8,737 nt of DNA, taken from Candidatus Altarchaeota archaeon. Its GTDB lineage: Archaea > SpSt-1190. A program made the position numbers and the translations under genes. Below the pieces are notes generated by a model that saw only the letters and a program-made list of their open reading frames with translations, did not search any database and was not told the origin of the DNA. Positions 1 through 5,078 of the stretch are shown piece by piece; the first letter of the stretch is position 1, and every line of letters begins with the position of its first letter. The DNA is taken from NCBI GenBank assembly GCA_018221025.1, contig JAAOXX010000012.1:1-8737 (forward strand), in the 5' to 3' direction.

Positions 1-1
1 G

Positions 2-424
2 AAACGAACGATGATTGCAGTCATTAGAAAACAAGTAATAGGTATTGTCATGCAAAATTCAATGGACCCTCGGACGAAGCTTCCGCACACTCGTGATAGG
101 ATTGAGTGGGCATTCAATGAAGCCAAGGTAAAAGTGGATTTTCGTCCAGCAAGGGAACAAGTTGAAGGCGTACTAAAAGAAATTCGCCTCGTATTACCAA
201 TTAGTTTTGGTACGTCGAAGCTTCAAGTTATAGTACCTGCACGGTATGCTCCTTCCGCATATGGAAAGATTCGTGGAATGGGGAAACTTCTGAAGGAACA
301 ATGGCTTGGCAATGGAAGTCTTGAAGTGACACTTGAAGTCCCGAGTGGACTAAAAATTGACATCATGACTGAGCTTGGTGATTTGACTAAGGGCGAAGCC
401 ATGGTGACTGAAAAACAAGTTTAA
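2..424 (+). CDS. SBDS/Sdo1 ribosome maturation protein, 3' part (5' end outside window)
   Basis: This is the C-terminal ~140 residues of the archaeal Shwachman-Bodian-Diamond protein, which in its family helps release the anti-association factor from the large ribosomal subunit. The frame is open to the left edge (codons K-R-T before the first Met at 11), so the ATG at 11 is internal and the N-terminal RNA-binding (FYSH) domain lies outside the window. What remains fits the helical middle domain, with the family-like segment around N-S-M-D-P-R-T-K-L-P-H-T and R-I-E, followed by the ferredoxin-like third domain (V-L-P-I-S-F-G onwards, ending E-V-P-S-G-L). The frame ends in TAA-TAG-TAA, three in-phase stops. 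It is the first visible gene of the exosome operon; SBDS next to rrp4 is a classic archaeal arrangement, which supports the call. Confidence 0.93.
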   Translation, partial: KRTMIAVIRKQVIGIVMQNSMDPRTKLPHTRDRIEWAFNEAKVKVDFRPAREQVEGVLKEIRLVLPISFGTSKLQVIVPARYAPSAYGKIRGMGKLLKEQWLGNGSLEVTLEVPSGLKIDIMTELGDLTKGEAMVTEKQV

Positions 425-430
425 TAGTAA

Positions 431-436
431 AGGAGG
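431..436 (+). promoter_or_regulatory. Strong Shine-Dalgarno site for rrp4
   Basis: AGGAGG lies 8 nt before the rrp4 ATG at 445 and directly follows the triple stop of SBDS. It is the best ribosome binding site in the window and fixes the rrp4 start. Confidence 0.85.
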
Positions 437-444
437 AATATAAA

Positions 445-1125
445 ATGGAAAACAAACAATTAGTAACTCCCGGAGAAGTAATTACAGAAGGAATGGATTA
501 CCTCCCAGGAGATGGTACGTACAGAGACGGCTCAAATATTAGAGCGGCTCTCATGGGTTTGGCACAGACCCGGGACAGATTGGTGAAGGTTATACCACTG
601 TCTGGAAGATATATGCCAAAGAAAGAAGACCCAGTTATTGGAGTTGTAAAAGAAGTTCGATACAGCAATTGGGTTTTGGATATCAACGCACCCTACGATG
701 CAGTAATGATGGTGGGTGAAGCCGTTGACAGATTTATCGATTTGAAAAAAGATAAGCTCACAAACTACTTCAGTGTAGGAGATGCAGTAATCTGCAGGAT
801 ATTACACATTGATGAAGGAATGAGTGTGATGGTGACTGCTCGGGGACCTGGACTACGAAAGCTAACGGATGGTCAAATTCTCGATATAGCACCATCAAAA
901 ATTCCACGAATAATTGGCAAAGGCGCCAGTATGGTTAAGATGATAAAGGAATATACTGGAACAAGAGTCTTTGTTGGTCAGAACGGACGTATCTGGCTGC
1001 AAGGTGGAAACGAAGAGCTTACAATTCGTGTAATCAAGAAAATTGAGGCTGAAGCACACAAGGCTGGTCTCACAGACGAAATACAGAAATTATTGGAGAG
1101 TGAAGGAAATGGAAACAAAGCCTGA
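445..1125 (+). CDS. rrp4: Exosome complex RNA-binding subunit Rrp4
   Basis: Rrp4 forms part of the trimeric cap on the archaeal exosome, binding RNA and feeding it into the Rrp41-Rrp42 ring. The 226-residue product has the expected three parts. An N-terminal cap domain (about 1-58) opens with V-T-P-G-E. An S1 domain follows (about 62-133; G-V-V-K-E-V through M-V-T-A-R-G-P-G-L). A C-terminal KH domain (about 145-205) carries I-I-G-K-G-A-S-M at 156-163 as its GxxG-type loop, then V-G-Q-N-G-R-I-W-L. The length is typical of the family. The AGGAGG site 8 nt upstream supports the ATG. The gene ends 17 nt inside the following rrp41, consistent with translational coupling in one operon. Confidence 0.96.
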   Translation: MENKQLVTPGEVITEGMDYLPGDGTYRDGSNIRAALMGLAQTRDRLVKVIPLSGRYMPKKEDPVIGVVKEVRYSNWVLDINAPYDAVMMVGEAVDRFIDLKKDKLTNYFSVGDAVICRILHIDEGMSVMVTARGPGLRKLTDGQILDIAPSKIPRIIGKGASMVKMIKEYTGTRVFVGQNGRIWLQGGNEELTIRVIKKIEAEAHKAGLTDEIQKLLESEGNGNKA

Positions 1126-1840
1126 TTATTTGATTAAAGGTGGTAAAAGACTTGATGGCCGGAAGCTTGCGGATTGGAGAGAAATCTCAATCAAGACTGG
1201 TGTTATTGAAAACGCAGACGGCTCCGCTCAGGTTGATTTTGGAAAAACAAAGGTTATTGCGGCAGTATATGGTCCGAGGGAATTACACCCAAGGCACCTA
1301 GTAATGTCTGACAGGGCCCTTGTAAGAGCAAAATATGATATGCTTTCTTTCTCAGTTGAGGATAGAAAACGTCCTGGACCGGGAAGAAGAGAACATGAAA
1401 TTAGTAAAGTTACAGCTGAGGCTTTGAGCAGTGTAGTACTCACTGAGAAGTTTCCTCGAGCAGTAATTGATGTGTTCGTTACAGTCATACAGGCAGATGC
1501 AAGCACCCGTATTACGGGATTGAATGCAGCATCTATTGCATTGGCCGATGCCGGAATCCCAATGAAAGGACTCGTTGTGGGAGTTACATTTGGTAAAATC
1601 TATGATGAGAAAGGCAAGGGCTACATGGCAGTTGATGTATTCAAGCCAGAAGACCAATGGGGTCAAGCTGACATTGCATACGCAAAATCATACAATGATA
1701 ACAAGGTCGTACTTCTCCAGATGGATGGAGACGTAACAAAAGAAGAATTCCTAAAAGGCAAAGAAATGGCAGACAAAGCCATGGAATACACCTACAAAGA
1801 GATGGTGAAAGCCTTGAAGGGAAAATATGAGGTTGATTAA
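1109..1840 (+). CDS. rrp41: Exosome catalytic subunit Rrp41 (RNase PH fold)
   Basis: Rrp41 is the active phosphorolytic 3'-5' exoribonuclease of the archaeal exosome; with phosphate it degrades RNA and in reverse it adds A-rich tails. I start it at ATG 1109, giving 243 residues and beginning M-E-T-K-P-D. The same frame is open from a TTG at 1043, but that start would add 22 residues translated wholly inside rrp4. GGAG at 1095-1098 suits the ATG. Family landmarks are G-K-R-L-D-G-R (12-18), R-P-G-P-G-R-R with the RNA/phosphate-binding arginine pair at 93-94, Q-A-D-A-S-T-R (128-134), and E-D-x-x-G-Q-A-D ending at Asp188, which I equate with the catalytic aspartate. The segment after it (I-A-Y-A-K-S-Y) differs from the usual M-P-x-A. 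It overlaps rrp4 by 17 nt and is followed at once by rrp42. Confidence 0.96.
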   Translation: METKPDYLIKGGKRLDGRKLADWREISIKTGVIENADGSAQVDFGKTKVIAAVYGPRELHPRHLVMSDRALVRAKYDMLSFSVEDRKRPGPGRREHEISKVTAEALSSVVLTEKFPRAVIDVFVTVIQADASTRITGLNAASIALADAGIPMKGLVVGVTFGKIYDEKGKGYMAVDVFKPEDQWGQADIAYAKSYNDNKVVLLQMDGDVTKEEFLKGKEMADKAMEYTYKEMVKALKGKYEVD

Positions 1841-1841
1841 G

Positions 1842-2612
1842 ATGATAGATAAAATTACAATTAAGCGAATTGAAGACCTCTTAAAAGACGGTAAGCGACT
1901 CGATGGCAGAAAGCTTGATGAGTTCCGTGAGGTCAAAGTTGAAACCGGCGTGGTTACTAAGGCTGAAGGTTCTGCAATCGTAACCATTGGAAAGAGTAGA
2001 GTAATTGCAGGAGTAAAAATTGGGTTAGGTAAACCATTCCCAGATACTCCGGCTTCAGGAGTTTTGATGACTGGTGCAGAAATGACTGCATGGAGTAACA
2101 ATGAATTTGAGACAGGACCTCCGAGTCCAGCGGCAATTGAGCTCGCAAGAGTTGTTGACCGTGCTATACGGGAAGCTAAAATCATTGATTTGGATAAGTT
2201 AGTTATTGAAGTTGGTGAGAAGATTTGGATGGTCTTTGTTGATATCTATACTATGAATGCAGACGGTAACTTATTTGATGCCGCAGCACTCGCAGCAATG
2301 GCTGCCCTGTCAACTGCTAAGATGCCTATTTACAAGGACGATGAGGTTATTAGGGACAATCTAAAAACCAATTTACCAACTAATGGAAAAGTTGTTTCAA
2401 CGACATACATTGGTATTGATGGAAAACTCCTAGTTGACCCAACCATGATTGAAGAAAAGGCCCTAAATGCGAGGCTTACTGTGGGTATTAAAGATGGAAA
2501 CATCGTGTCTCTCCAGAAAGGTGGGAAAGGTGGTTTTACTGATGAAGAGGTTGAAACCATTTTAGATGGTGCCCTTAAGCACAGCAAAAAACTCTTAAAG
2601 GCATTGAAGTGA
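1842..2612 (+). CDS. rrp42: Exosome ring subunit Rrp42 (non-catalytic RNase PH fold)
   Basis: Rrp42 alternates with Rrp41 in the hexameric exosome ring and shapes the active site without being catalytic itself. The 256-residue product has D-G-K-R-L-D-G-R (16-23) and the Rrp42-type segment T-G-P-P-S-P-A-A-I-E-L-A-R-V-V-D-R (91-107). It continues with D-I-Y-T-M-N-A-D-G-N-L-F-D-A-A (134-148) and a G-G-K-G-G-F-T stretch near the end. I prefer the ATG at 1842, one base after the rrp41 stop, because GAGGT at 1829-1833 is well placed for it. An in-frame ATG at 1827 would add only M-R-L-I-K and has a poorer upstream site. The product is similar in length to other archaeal Rrp42 proteins. It is part of the continuous exosome operon. 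Confidence 0.95.
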   Translation: MIDKITIKRIEDLLKDGKRLDGRKLDEFREVKVETGVVTKAEGSAIVTIGKSRVIAGVKIGLGKPFPDTPASGVLMTGAEMTAWSNNEFETGPPSPAAIELARVVDRAIREAKIIDLDKLVIEVGEKIWMVFVDIYTMNADGNLFDAAALAAMAALSTAKMPIYKDDEVIRDNLKTNLPTNGKVVSTTYIGIDGKLLVDPTMIEEKALNARLTVGIKDGNIVSLQKGGKGGFTDEEVETILDGALKHSKKLLKALK

Positions 2613-2621
2613 GGCTAGTTG

Positions 2622-3224
2622 ATGAAGAACGCAAGGCAGATATTAGTGAAGAACGGAGTGCACATAGGTACTCAGAGAAAGGTTGCCGATACAAAGCGAT
2701 TTATTTTCAAGATTCGCGAGGATGGACTCGCAATCTTGAATGTGCAAGACACAATTGACCGCTTGAGGACCGCAGCCAAATTCTTTGCAAAGTATCCTGC
2801 TGAAGAGGTTCTCGTTGTTGCATCTAAGGAACAAGCTTGGCGTCCTGTTCAAAAATTCGCCGAGTTTACGGGCTTTAAGTGTATGCCGGGAAGATTCATG
2901 CCGGGTACAATGACTAACCCGAACCTTGAATACTTCATTGAACCAAGTCTCTTAATTACTGTTGACCCATACGGTGACCGACAGGCAATTTCAGAGGCTA
3001 TAGCAAAGGGTATTCCAGTAATTACTCTTGCATCAACAAATAACACACTCGAAAACATCGATTTGGCAATTCCTTGCAATAATAAGGGTAGACGCTCACT
3101 TGCAGCAGTCTATTGGCTCTTAACCAACTATGTTCTCTACGAAAGAGGAGAACTAAAGGAGAACGAGTCTATTGCAACTCAAGTTGAAGAGTTTGTTGGG
3201 GACGTTCCTGACGAGCAGGAATAA
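2622..3224 (+). CDS. rpsB: 30S ribosomal protein S2 (archaeal type)
   Basis: This small-subunit protein (uS2) binds on the back of the 30S subunit. The 200-residue product shows the archaeal/eukaryal pattern: G-V-H-I-G-T-Q (12-18), F-I-F-K-I-R-E-D-G-L-A-I-L (27-39), R-F-M-P-G-T-M-T-N-P in the middle, and L-L-I-T-V-D-P-Y-G-D-R-Q-A-I-S-E-A followed by I-P-V-I-T-L-A-S-T-N-N. I take the ATG at 2622, preceded by GAGG at 2611-2614; a TTG at 2619 directly before it would add one Met and sits too close to that site. The C-terminus is short and acidic (G-D-V-P-D-E-Q-E). It follows rrp42 by 9 nt, so it is translated from the exosome operon. A T-rich tract lies directly downstream, so the operon probably ends here. 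Confidence 0.95.
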   Translation: MKNARQILVKNGVHIGTQRKVADTKRFIFKIREDGLAILNVQDTIDRLRTAAKFFAKYPAEEVLVVASKEQAWRPVQKFAEFTGFKCMPGRFMPGTMTNPNLEYFIEPSLLITVDPYGDRQAISEAIAKGIPVITLASTNNTLENIDLAIPCNNKGRRSLAAVYWLLTNYVLYERGELKENESIATQVEEFVGDVPDEQE

Positions 3225-3227
3225 AAA
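3221..3227 (+). promoter_or_regulatory. TATA-like box for the MEMO gene
   Basis: ATAAAAA is centred about 24 bp before the ATG at 3248 and overlaps the rpsB stop codon. There is no Shine-Dalgarno motif between it and the ATG, so I infer a leaderless transcript. The motif is short and AT-rich, so the evidence is positional and supported by the same geometry at several other genes in the window. Confidence 0.45.
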
Positions 3228-3233
3228 CCCCCC

Positions 3234-3247
3234 TTTCTTTTTATTTT
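3234..3247 (+). terminator. Probable T-tract terminator of the exosome-rpsB operon
   Basis: TTTCTTTTTATTTT directly follows a run of six C after the rpsB stop. Archaeal RNA polymerase terminates at T-rich non-template tracts without needing a hairpin, and no hairpin is evident. It ends at the base before the MEMO start codon. Confidence 0.5.
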
Positions 3248-4006
3248 ATGATTCGAAGAGCTAGTGCTGTTGGGTTTTATCCCGGTGACCCAGTGGTTCT
3301 GAAACGGACTATCAAAGGCCTTTTCAAGGGGGATGATGAACCCATGTATTCTGCAGGGATTGTGCCTCACGCCGGTTACATGTACTCGGGTCTAGCTGCC
3401 GCATCATTATTCAAAACACTCAAAAAAACTGACACGATTGTTATTCTTGGAAATGACCATTATGGTAATGCCATTGACATAAGTCTTCATCCATATACTC
3501 ACTGGGAAACACCACTTGGAAAAGTTCCTGTTGATGATGATTTGGCCGAACGACTCGAAGTTTTAAATCTTCCTGAAACGGAGAGCCCAAATGAACACAG
3601 CATTGAAGTTCAGATTCCATTCCTTCAATATCTGTGGGATGATATTGCAATCCTTCCCATTACAGTCCCGACCGTCTCACTAGAGCGTTTGAAAGAATTT
3701 GGAGAATCCTTGCGGAAACTCAACGCAACCATTATTGCTACTACAGATTTCAGCCACTATGTGCCGCGGGATGTAGCGTCCCAACTCGATTCGGTTGCAA
3801 TTGAAAATATTATTGCTTCCGATACCACAGGTCTTGAAAGAATTGTTAATGACTTAGGTGTTAGTATGTGTGGTCTCCACCCCGTTCTTGCATTAATGTT
3901 TGCGTATCCAAAAATGGAAAAAGAACTTCTAATGTATTATACCTCTGGTGACGTAAGTGGAGACAATTCATCTGTTGTGGGTTATGGTTCAATTGGATTT
4001 AGGTAG
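3248..4006 (+). CDS. MEMO1 family protein (AmmeMemoRadiSam-type B subunit)
   Basis: The 252-residue product belongs to the MEMO family, related in fold to extradiol dioxygenases and widespread in archaea beside rpsB. The exact role is not settled; the human member binds copper through two histidines and a cysteine. Visible family motifs are F-Y-P-G-D (10-14), V-P-H-A-G-Y-M-Y-S-G (39-48), L-G-N-D-H-Y-G (67-73), E-H-S-I-E-V-Q-I-P-F-L-Q (116-127), D-F-S-H-Y (167-171), M-C-G-L-H-P (207-212) and Y-T-S-G-D (231-235). His41, His71 and Cys208 are the likely equivalents of the human metal ligands, by motif comparison from memory. Length is a little short of some homologues but full. Only 23 nt separate it from rpsB and no ribosome binding site is visible, so it is probably read from its own leaderless mRNA. 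Confidence 0.93.
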   Translation: MIRRASAVGFYPGDPVVLKRTIKGLFKGDDEPMYSAGIVPHAGYMYSGLAAASLFKTLKKTDTIVILGNDHYGNAIDISLHPYTHWETPLGKVPVDDDLAERLEVLNLPETESPNEHSIEVQIPFLQYLWDDIAILPITVPTVSLERLKEFGESLRKLNATIIATTDFSHYVPRDVASQLDSVAIENIIASDTTGLERIVNDLGVSMCGLHPVLALMFAYPKMEKELLMYYTSGDVSGDNSSVVGYGSIGFR

Positions 4007-4013
4007 TTTTTTT
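4007..4013 (+). terminator. T7 tract, probable terminator of the MEMO gene
   Basis: Seven T directly follow the MEMO stop codon (TAG at 4004-4006). The tract runs into the TATA-like box of the next gene, so the two signals share bases. Confidence 0.4.
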
Positions 4014-4016
4014 ATA
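4011..4016 (+). promoter_or_regulatory. TATA-like box for the DedA gene
   Basis: TTTATA is centred about 24-25 bp before the GTG at 4038. No Shine-Dalgarno motif precedes that GTG, so a leaderless transcript starting at or next to it is inferred. Confidence 0.5.
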
Positions 4017-4037
4017 CCTTCTCGACTCCGCATCTAA

Positions 4038-4622
4038 GTGTTGGAATTCATAATTGCTCCGCTTGAAGCTATTTTAAACCAATTTGGACTTTTTGCCATT
4101 TTTGTGACAATGGTTCTAGAATCCGCACTTATTCCAATCCCTAGTGAAATAGTGGTTCCATTTGGTGGATTCTTGGCATCAAAGGGTTATTTTTCACTAT
4201 TTACGCTAGTAATCGTAACAAGTCTTGCAAACCTCGTCGGCTCAATTATAGCCTACTATGTTGGAGTCAAAATGACCTGGATTCACAAAATTAAATTCCT
4301 TGAAGAACACCTCGAATTATCACAGAGAACGTTCGACAAACACGGGTTGAAAATGATTTTCTTTGGAAGGATGCTTCCTGCAGTCAGAACATTTATTTCT
4401 CTACCCGCTGGAATTGCCAAGGTTCCAATATGGGAATTCGCTACGCTCACATTCCTCGGCGCACTACCTTGGAATTTTGCACTCGGATACTTTGGATTCC
4501 TTCTTGGTGAGAATTGGGAACTCGTTCACTCGTATGGAACTTACATCACCATTGCAATTGTTTTAGCAATTCCAATTACTTACTTTCTCTACAAAAAATA
4601 TGAAGAAAAGCTTCGCGAGTAA
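4038..4622 (+). CDS. DedA/VTT-domain integral membrane protein
   Basis: DedA-family (SNARE-associated/VTT) proteins are polytopic membrane proteins; some members flip polyprenyl phosphate or phospholipid, and the substrate here cannot be told. The 194-residue product is full length. Hydrophobic stretches lie at about 12-35, 39-75, 105-127, 133-157 and 166-185. The first conserved re-entrant motif is L-E-S-A-L-I-P-I-P-S-E (27-37). The second is F-F-G-R-M-L-P-A-V-R-T (108-118) followed by L-P-A-G (122-125), with Arg111, Pro114 and Arg117 at the usual conserved places. The start is a GTG with no ribosome binding site but a TATA-like box at the right distance for a leaderless mRNA. It is followed by a tRNA promoter, so it is probably monocistronic. 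Confidence 0.92.
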   Translation: MLEFIIAPLEAILNQFGLFAIFVTMVLESALIPIPSEIVVPFGGFLASKGYFSLFTLVIVTSLANLVGSIIAYYVGVKMTWIHKIKFLEEHLELSQRTFDKHGLKMIFFGRMLPAVRTFISLPAGIAKVPIWEFATLTFLGALPWNFALGYFGFLLGENWELVHSYGTYITIAIVLAIPITYFLYKKYEEKLRE

Positions 4623-4632
4623 TTGGTAATAA

Positions 4633-4638
4633 TTTAAA
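4633..4638 (+). promoter_or_regulatory. TATA-like box for tRNA-Val
   Basis: TTTAAA within an AT-rich stretch lies about 26-27 bp before the first base of the tRNA, the expected place for an archaeal box A. Confidence 0.5.
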
Positions 4639-4661
4639 CTACAACTTTAACATTGATTTGA

Positions 4662-4735
4662 GGAGCCGTGGTCTAGTTGGTTATGACGTCGCTCTCACAC
4701 AGCGAAGGCCGGGAGTTCGAATCTCTCCGGCTCCA
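4662..4735 (+). tRNA. tRNA-Val (CAC)
   Basis: A complete 74-nt cloverleaf. The acceptor GGAGCCG (4662-4668) pairs with CGGCTCC (4728-4734), with discriminator A at 4735. The anticodon stem TCGCT/AGCGA encloses the loop CTCACAC, so the anticodon is CAC (4696-4698, valine GUG codons). The variable loop is AGGCC. The T-stem GGGAG/CTCTC, with one G-U pair, encloses TTCGAAT. CCA is not encoded and there is no intron. A hairpin begins at the very next base. Confidence 0.97.
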
Positions 4736-4756
4736 TCAAACTTTACTAAAGTTTGA
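4736..4756 (+). repeat. Hairpin A directly after tRNA-Val
   Basis: A near-perfect 21-bp inverted repeat, TCAAACTTTA-C-TAAAGTTTGA, begins at the base after the tRNA discriminator and is followed by TCAAA. It resembles, loosely, the other AT-core hairpins at 4872, 4898, 5020 and 8588. It could be a 3'-trailer structure, a pausing or termination element, or a small palindromic repeat. Confidence 0.7.
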
Positions 4757-4762
4757 TCAAAT

Positions 4763-4790
4763 GTCCTATCTTCACTGCGTTCGATAGGAC
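4763..4790 (+). repeat. Stem-loop with 12-nt loop
   Basis: GTCCTATC (4763-4770) pairs perfectly with GATAGGAC (4783-4790) around the loop TTCACTGCGTTC. The loop is largely complementary to the loop region of the next stem-loop. Confidence 0.7.
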
Positions 4791-4796
4791 TAACTC

Positions 4797-4823
4797 GTGC
4801 TGGTGAGCGTAGCGAACTGGCAC
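4797..4823 (+). repeat. Stem-loop with 11-nt GAGCGTAGCGA loop
   Basis: GTGCTGGT (4797-4804) pairs with ACTGGCAC (4816-4823) as RNA, using two G-U pairs. The loop GAGCGTAGCGA (4805-4815) can pair with the loop at 4771-4782. The G-U pairs mean it is a better hairpin as RNA of this strand than as DNA or as the opposite-strand RNA. Confidence 0.6.
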
Positions 4824-4830
4824 TCGGTAT

Positions 4831-4846
4831 CAACTGACGTCAGTTG
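4831..4846. repeat. Perfect 16-bp palindrome
   Basis: CAACTGACGTCAGTTG is fully self-complementary without a spacer. Its last G is also the first base of the tRNA-Leu-like fragment that follows. A spacerless palindrome makes a poor RNA hairpin and could be a protein-binding site or a recombination remnant. Confidence 0.7.
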
Positions 4847-4871
4847 CGGGGGTGGCAGAGCCTGGTCAAAC
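4846..4871 (+). pseudogene. tRNA-Leu 5'-end fragment (pseudo-tRNA)
   Basis: These 26 nt match the first 26 nt of the intact tRNA-Leu gene at 4933-4958 at 24 positions (the differences are A for G and C for A in the D-arm). The likeness begins at the exact first base of the acceptor stem and stops after the D-loop GGTCAAAC. No anticodon arm, T-arm or 3' acceptor strand follows; two hairpins take their place. I read it as the remnant of a tandem or partial duplication of tRNA-Leu. Confidence 0.75.
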
Positions 4872-4895
4872 AAGCTTTTAAGAAAAGCTTGACCA
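4863..4895 (+). repeat. Hairpin B (AT-core hairpin fused to the tRNA fragment)
   Basis: AAGCTTTT (4872-4879), loop AAG, AAAAGCTT (4883-4890) form a perfect 8-bp stem. TGGTC (4863-4867), which belongs to the tRNA-Leu fragment, also pairs with GACCA (4891-4895), leaving AAAC as a bulge, so the hairpin and the fragment are structurally joined. Confidence 0.75.
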
Positions 4896-4897
4896 AA

Positions 4898-4916
4898 CGA
4901 CTTTTAAGAAAAGTCG
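4898..4916 (+). repeat. Hairpin C (AT-core hairpin)
   Basis: CGACTTTT (4898-4905), loop AAG, AAAAGTCG (4909-4916): a perfect 8-bp stem. It has the same CTTTTAAGAAAAG-like core as hairpin B but a different, still fully paired, outer stem. Confidence 0.75.
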
Positions 4917-4932
4917 ACAAAATATATTTGCT

Positions 4933-5017
4933 GCGGGGGTGGCGGAGCATGGTCAAACGCGCAGGATTCAGATTCCTGTTCCTAGTGGATTCATGAGTTC
5001 AAATCTCATCCCCCGCA
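4933..5017 (+). tRNA. tRNA-Leu (CAG)
   Basis: A complete 85-nt class II tRNA. The acceptor GCGGGGG (4933-4939) pairs with CCCCCGC (5010-5016), discriminator A 5017. The anticodon stem CAGGA/TCCTG encloses TTCAGAT, giving anticodon CAG (4969-4971, leucine CUG codons). A long variable arm with a TCC/GGA stem lies at 4979-4992. The T-stem ATGAG/CTCAT encloses TTCAAAT. CCA is not encoded and there is no intron. The nearest TATA-like stretch (AATATATTT, 4921-4929) is only a few bases upstream, too close to start this tRNA, so co-transcription with tRNA-Val is likely. Confidence 0.97.
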
Positions 5018-5019
5018 TA

Positions 5020-5040
5020 CAACCTTTTAGAAAAAGGTTG
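5020..5040 (+). repeat. Hairpin D directly after tRNA-Leu
   Basis: CAACCTTTT (5020-5028), loop AGA, AAAAGGTTG (5032-5040): a perfect 9-bp stem starting two bases after the tRNA. It is followed by ATCAAAAATTCAACT, whose last 13 bases recur after tRNA-Arg. Confidence 0.75.
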
Positions 5041-5042
5041 AT

Positions 5043-5055
5043 CAAAAATTCAACT
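5043..5055. repeat. 13-nt repeat CAAAAATTCAACT, copy 1
   Basis: Identical to 8611-8623. Each copy lies a few bases 3' of an AT-core hairpin and on the 3' side of a tRNA gene. Confidence 0.65.
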
Positions 5056-5063
5056 ACGTTGAA
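5049..5063 (+). repeat. Small hairpin TTCAAC-TAC-GTTGAA
   Basis: A perfect 6-bp stem with a 3-nt loop. It overlaps the 13-nt repeat and lies just before the T-rich stretch and TATA box of the next gene. Confidence 0.5.
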
Positions 5064-5078
5064 AACTTTTAATCAAAA

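Noticed and set aside
1043..1108. A 22-codon upstream extension of rrp41 from a TTG
   Set aside because: The added residues lie inside rrp4 and do not resemble exosome proteins. The ATG at 1109 has a usable ribosome site and gives the normal family N-terminus.
4363..4566. Plus-strand reading frame within the DedA gene
   Set aside because: It lies wholly inside a well-conserved membrane protein gene in another frame and its translation shows no family features.
4921..4929. AATATATTT as the promoter of tRNA-Leu
   Set aside because: It lies only a few bases before the tRNA, so a start about 25 bp downstream would fall inside the tRNA.
4846..4932. Trans-split tRNA-Leu half (as in Nanoarchaeum)
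   Set aside because: Split halves reach the anticodon region, but this copy stops after the D-loop, and an intact tRNA-Leu lies just downstream.
4736..4932. CRISPR array
   Set aside because: The repeats are hairpins of unequal spacing and differing sequence, with no regular direct repeats or spacers.
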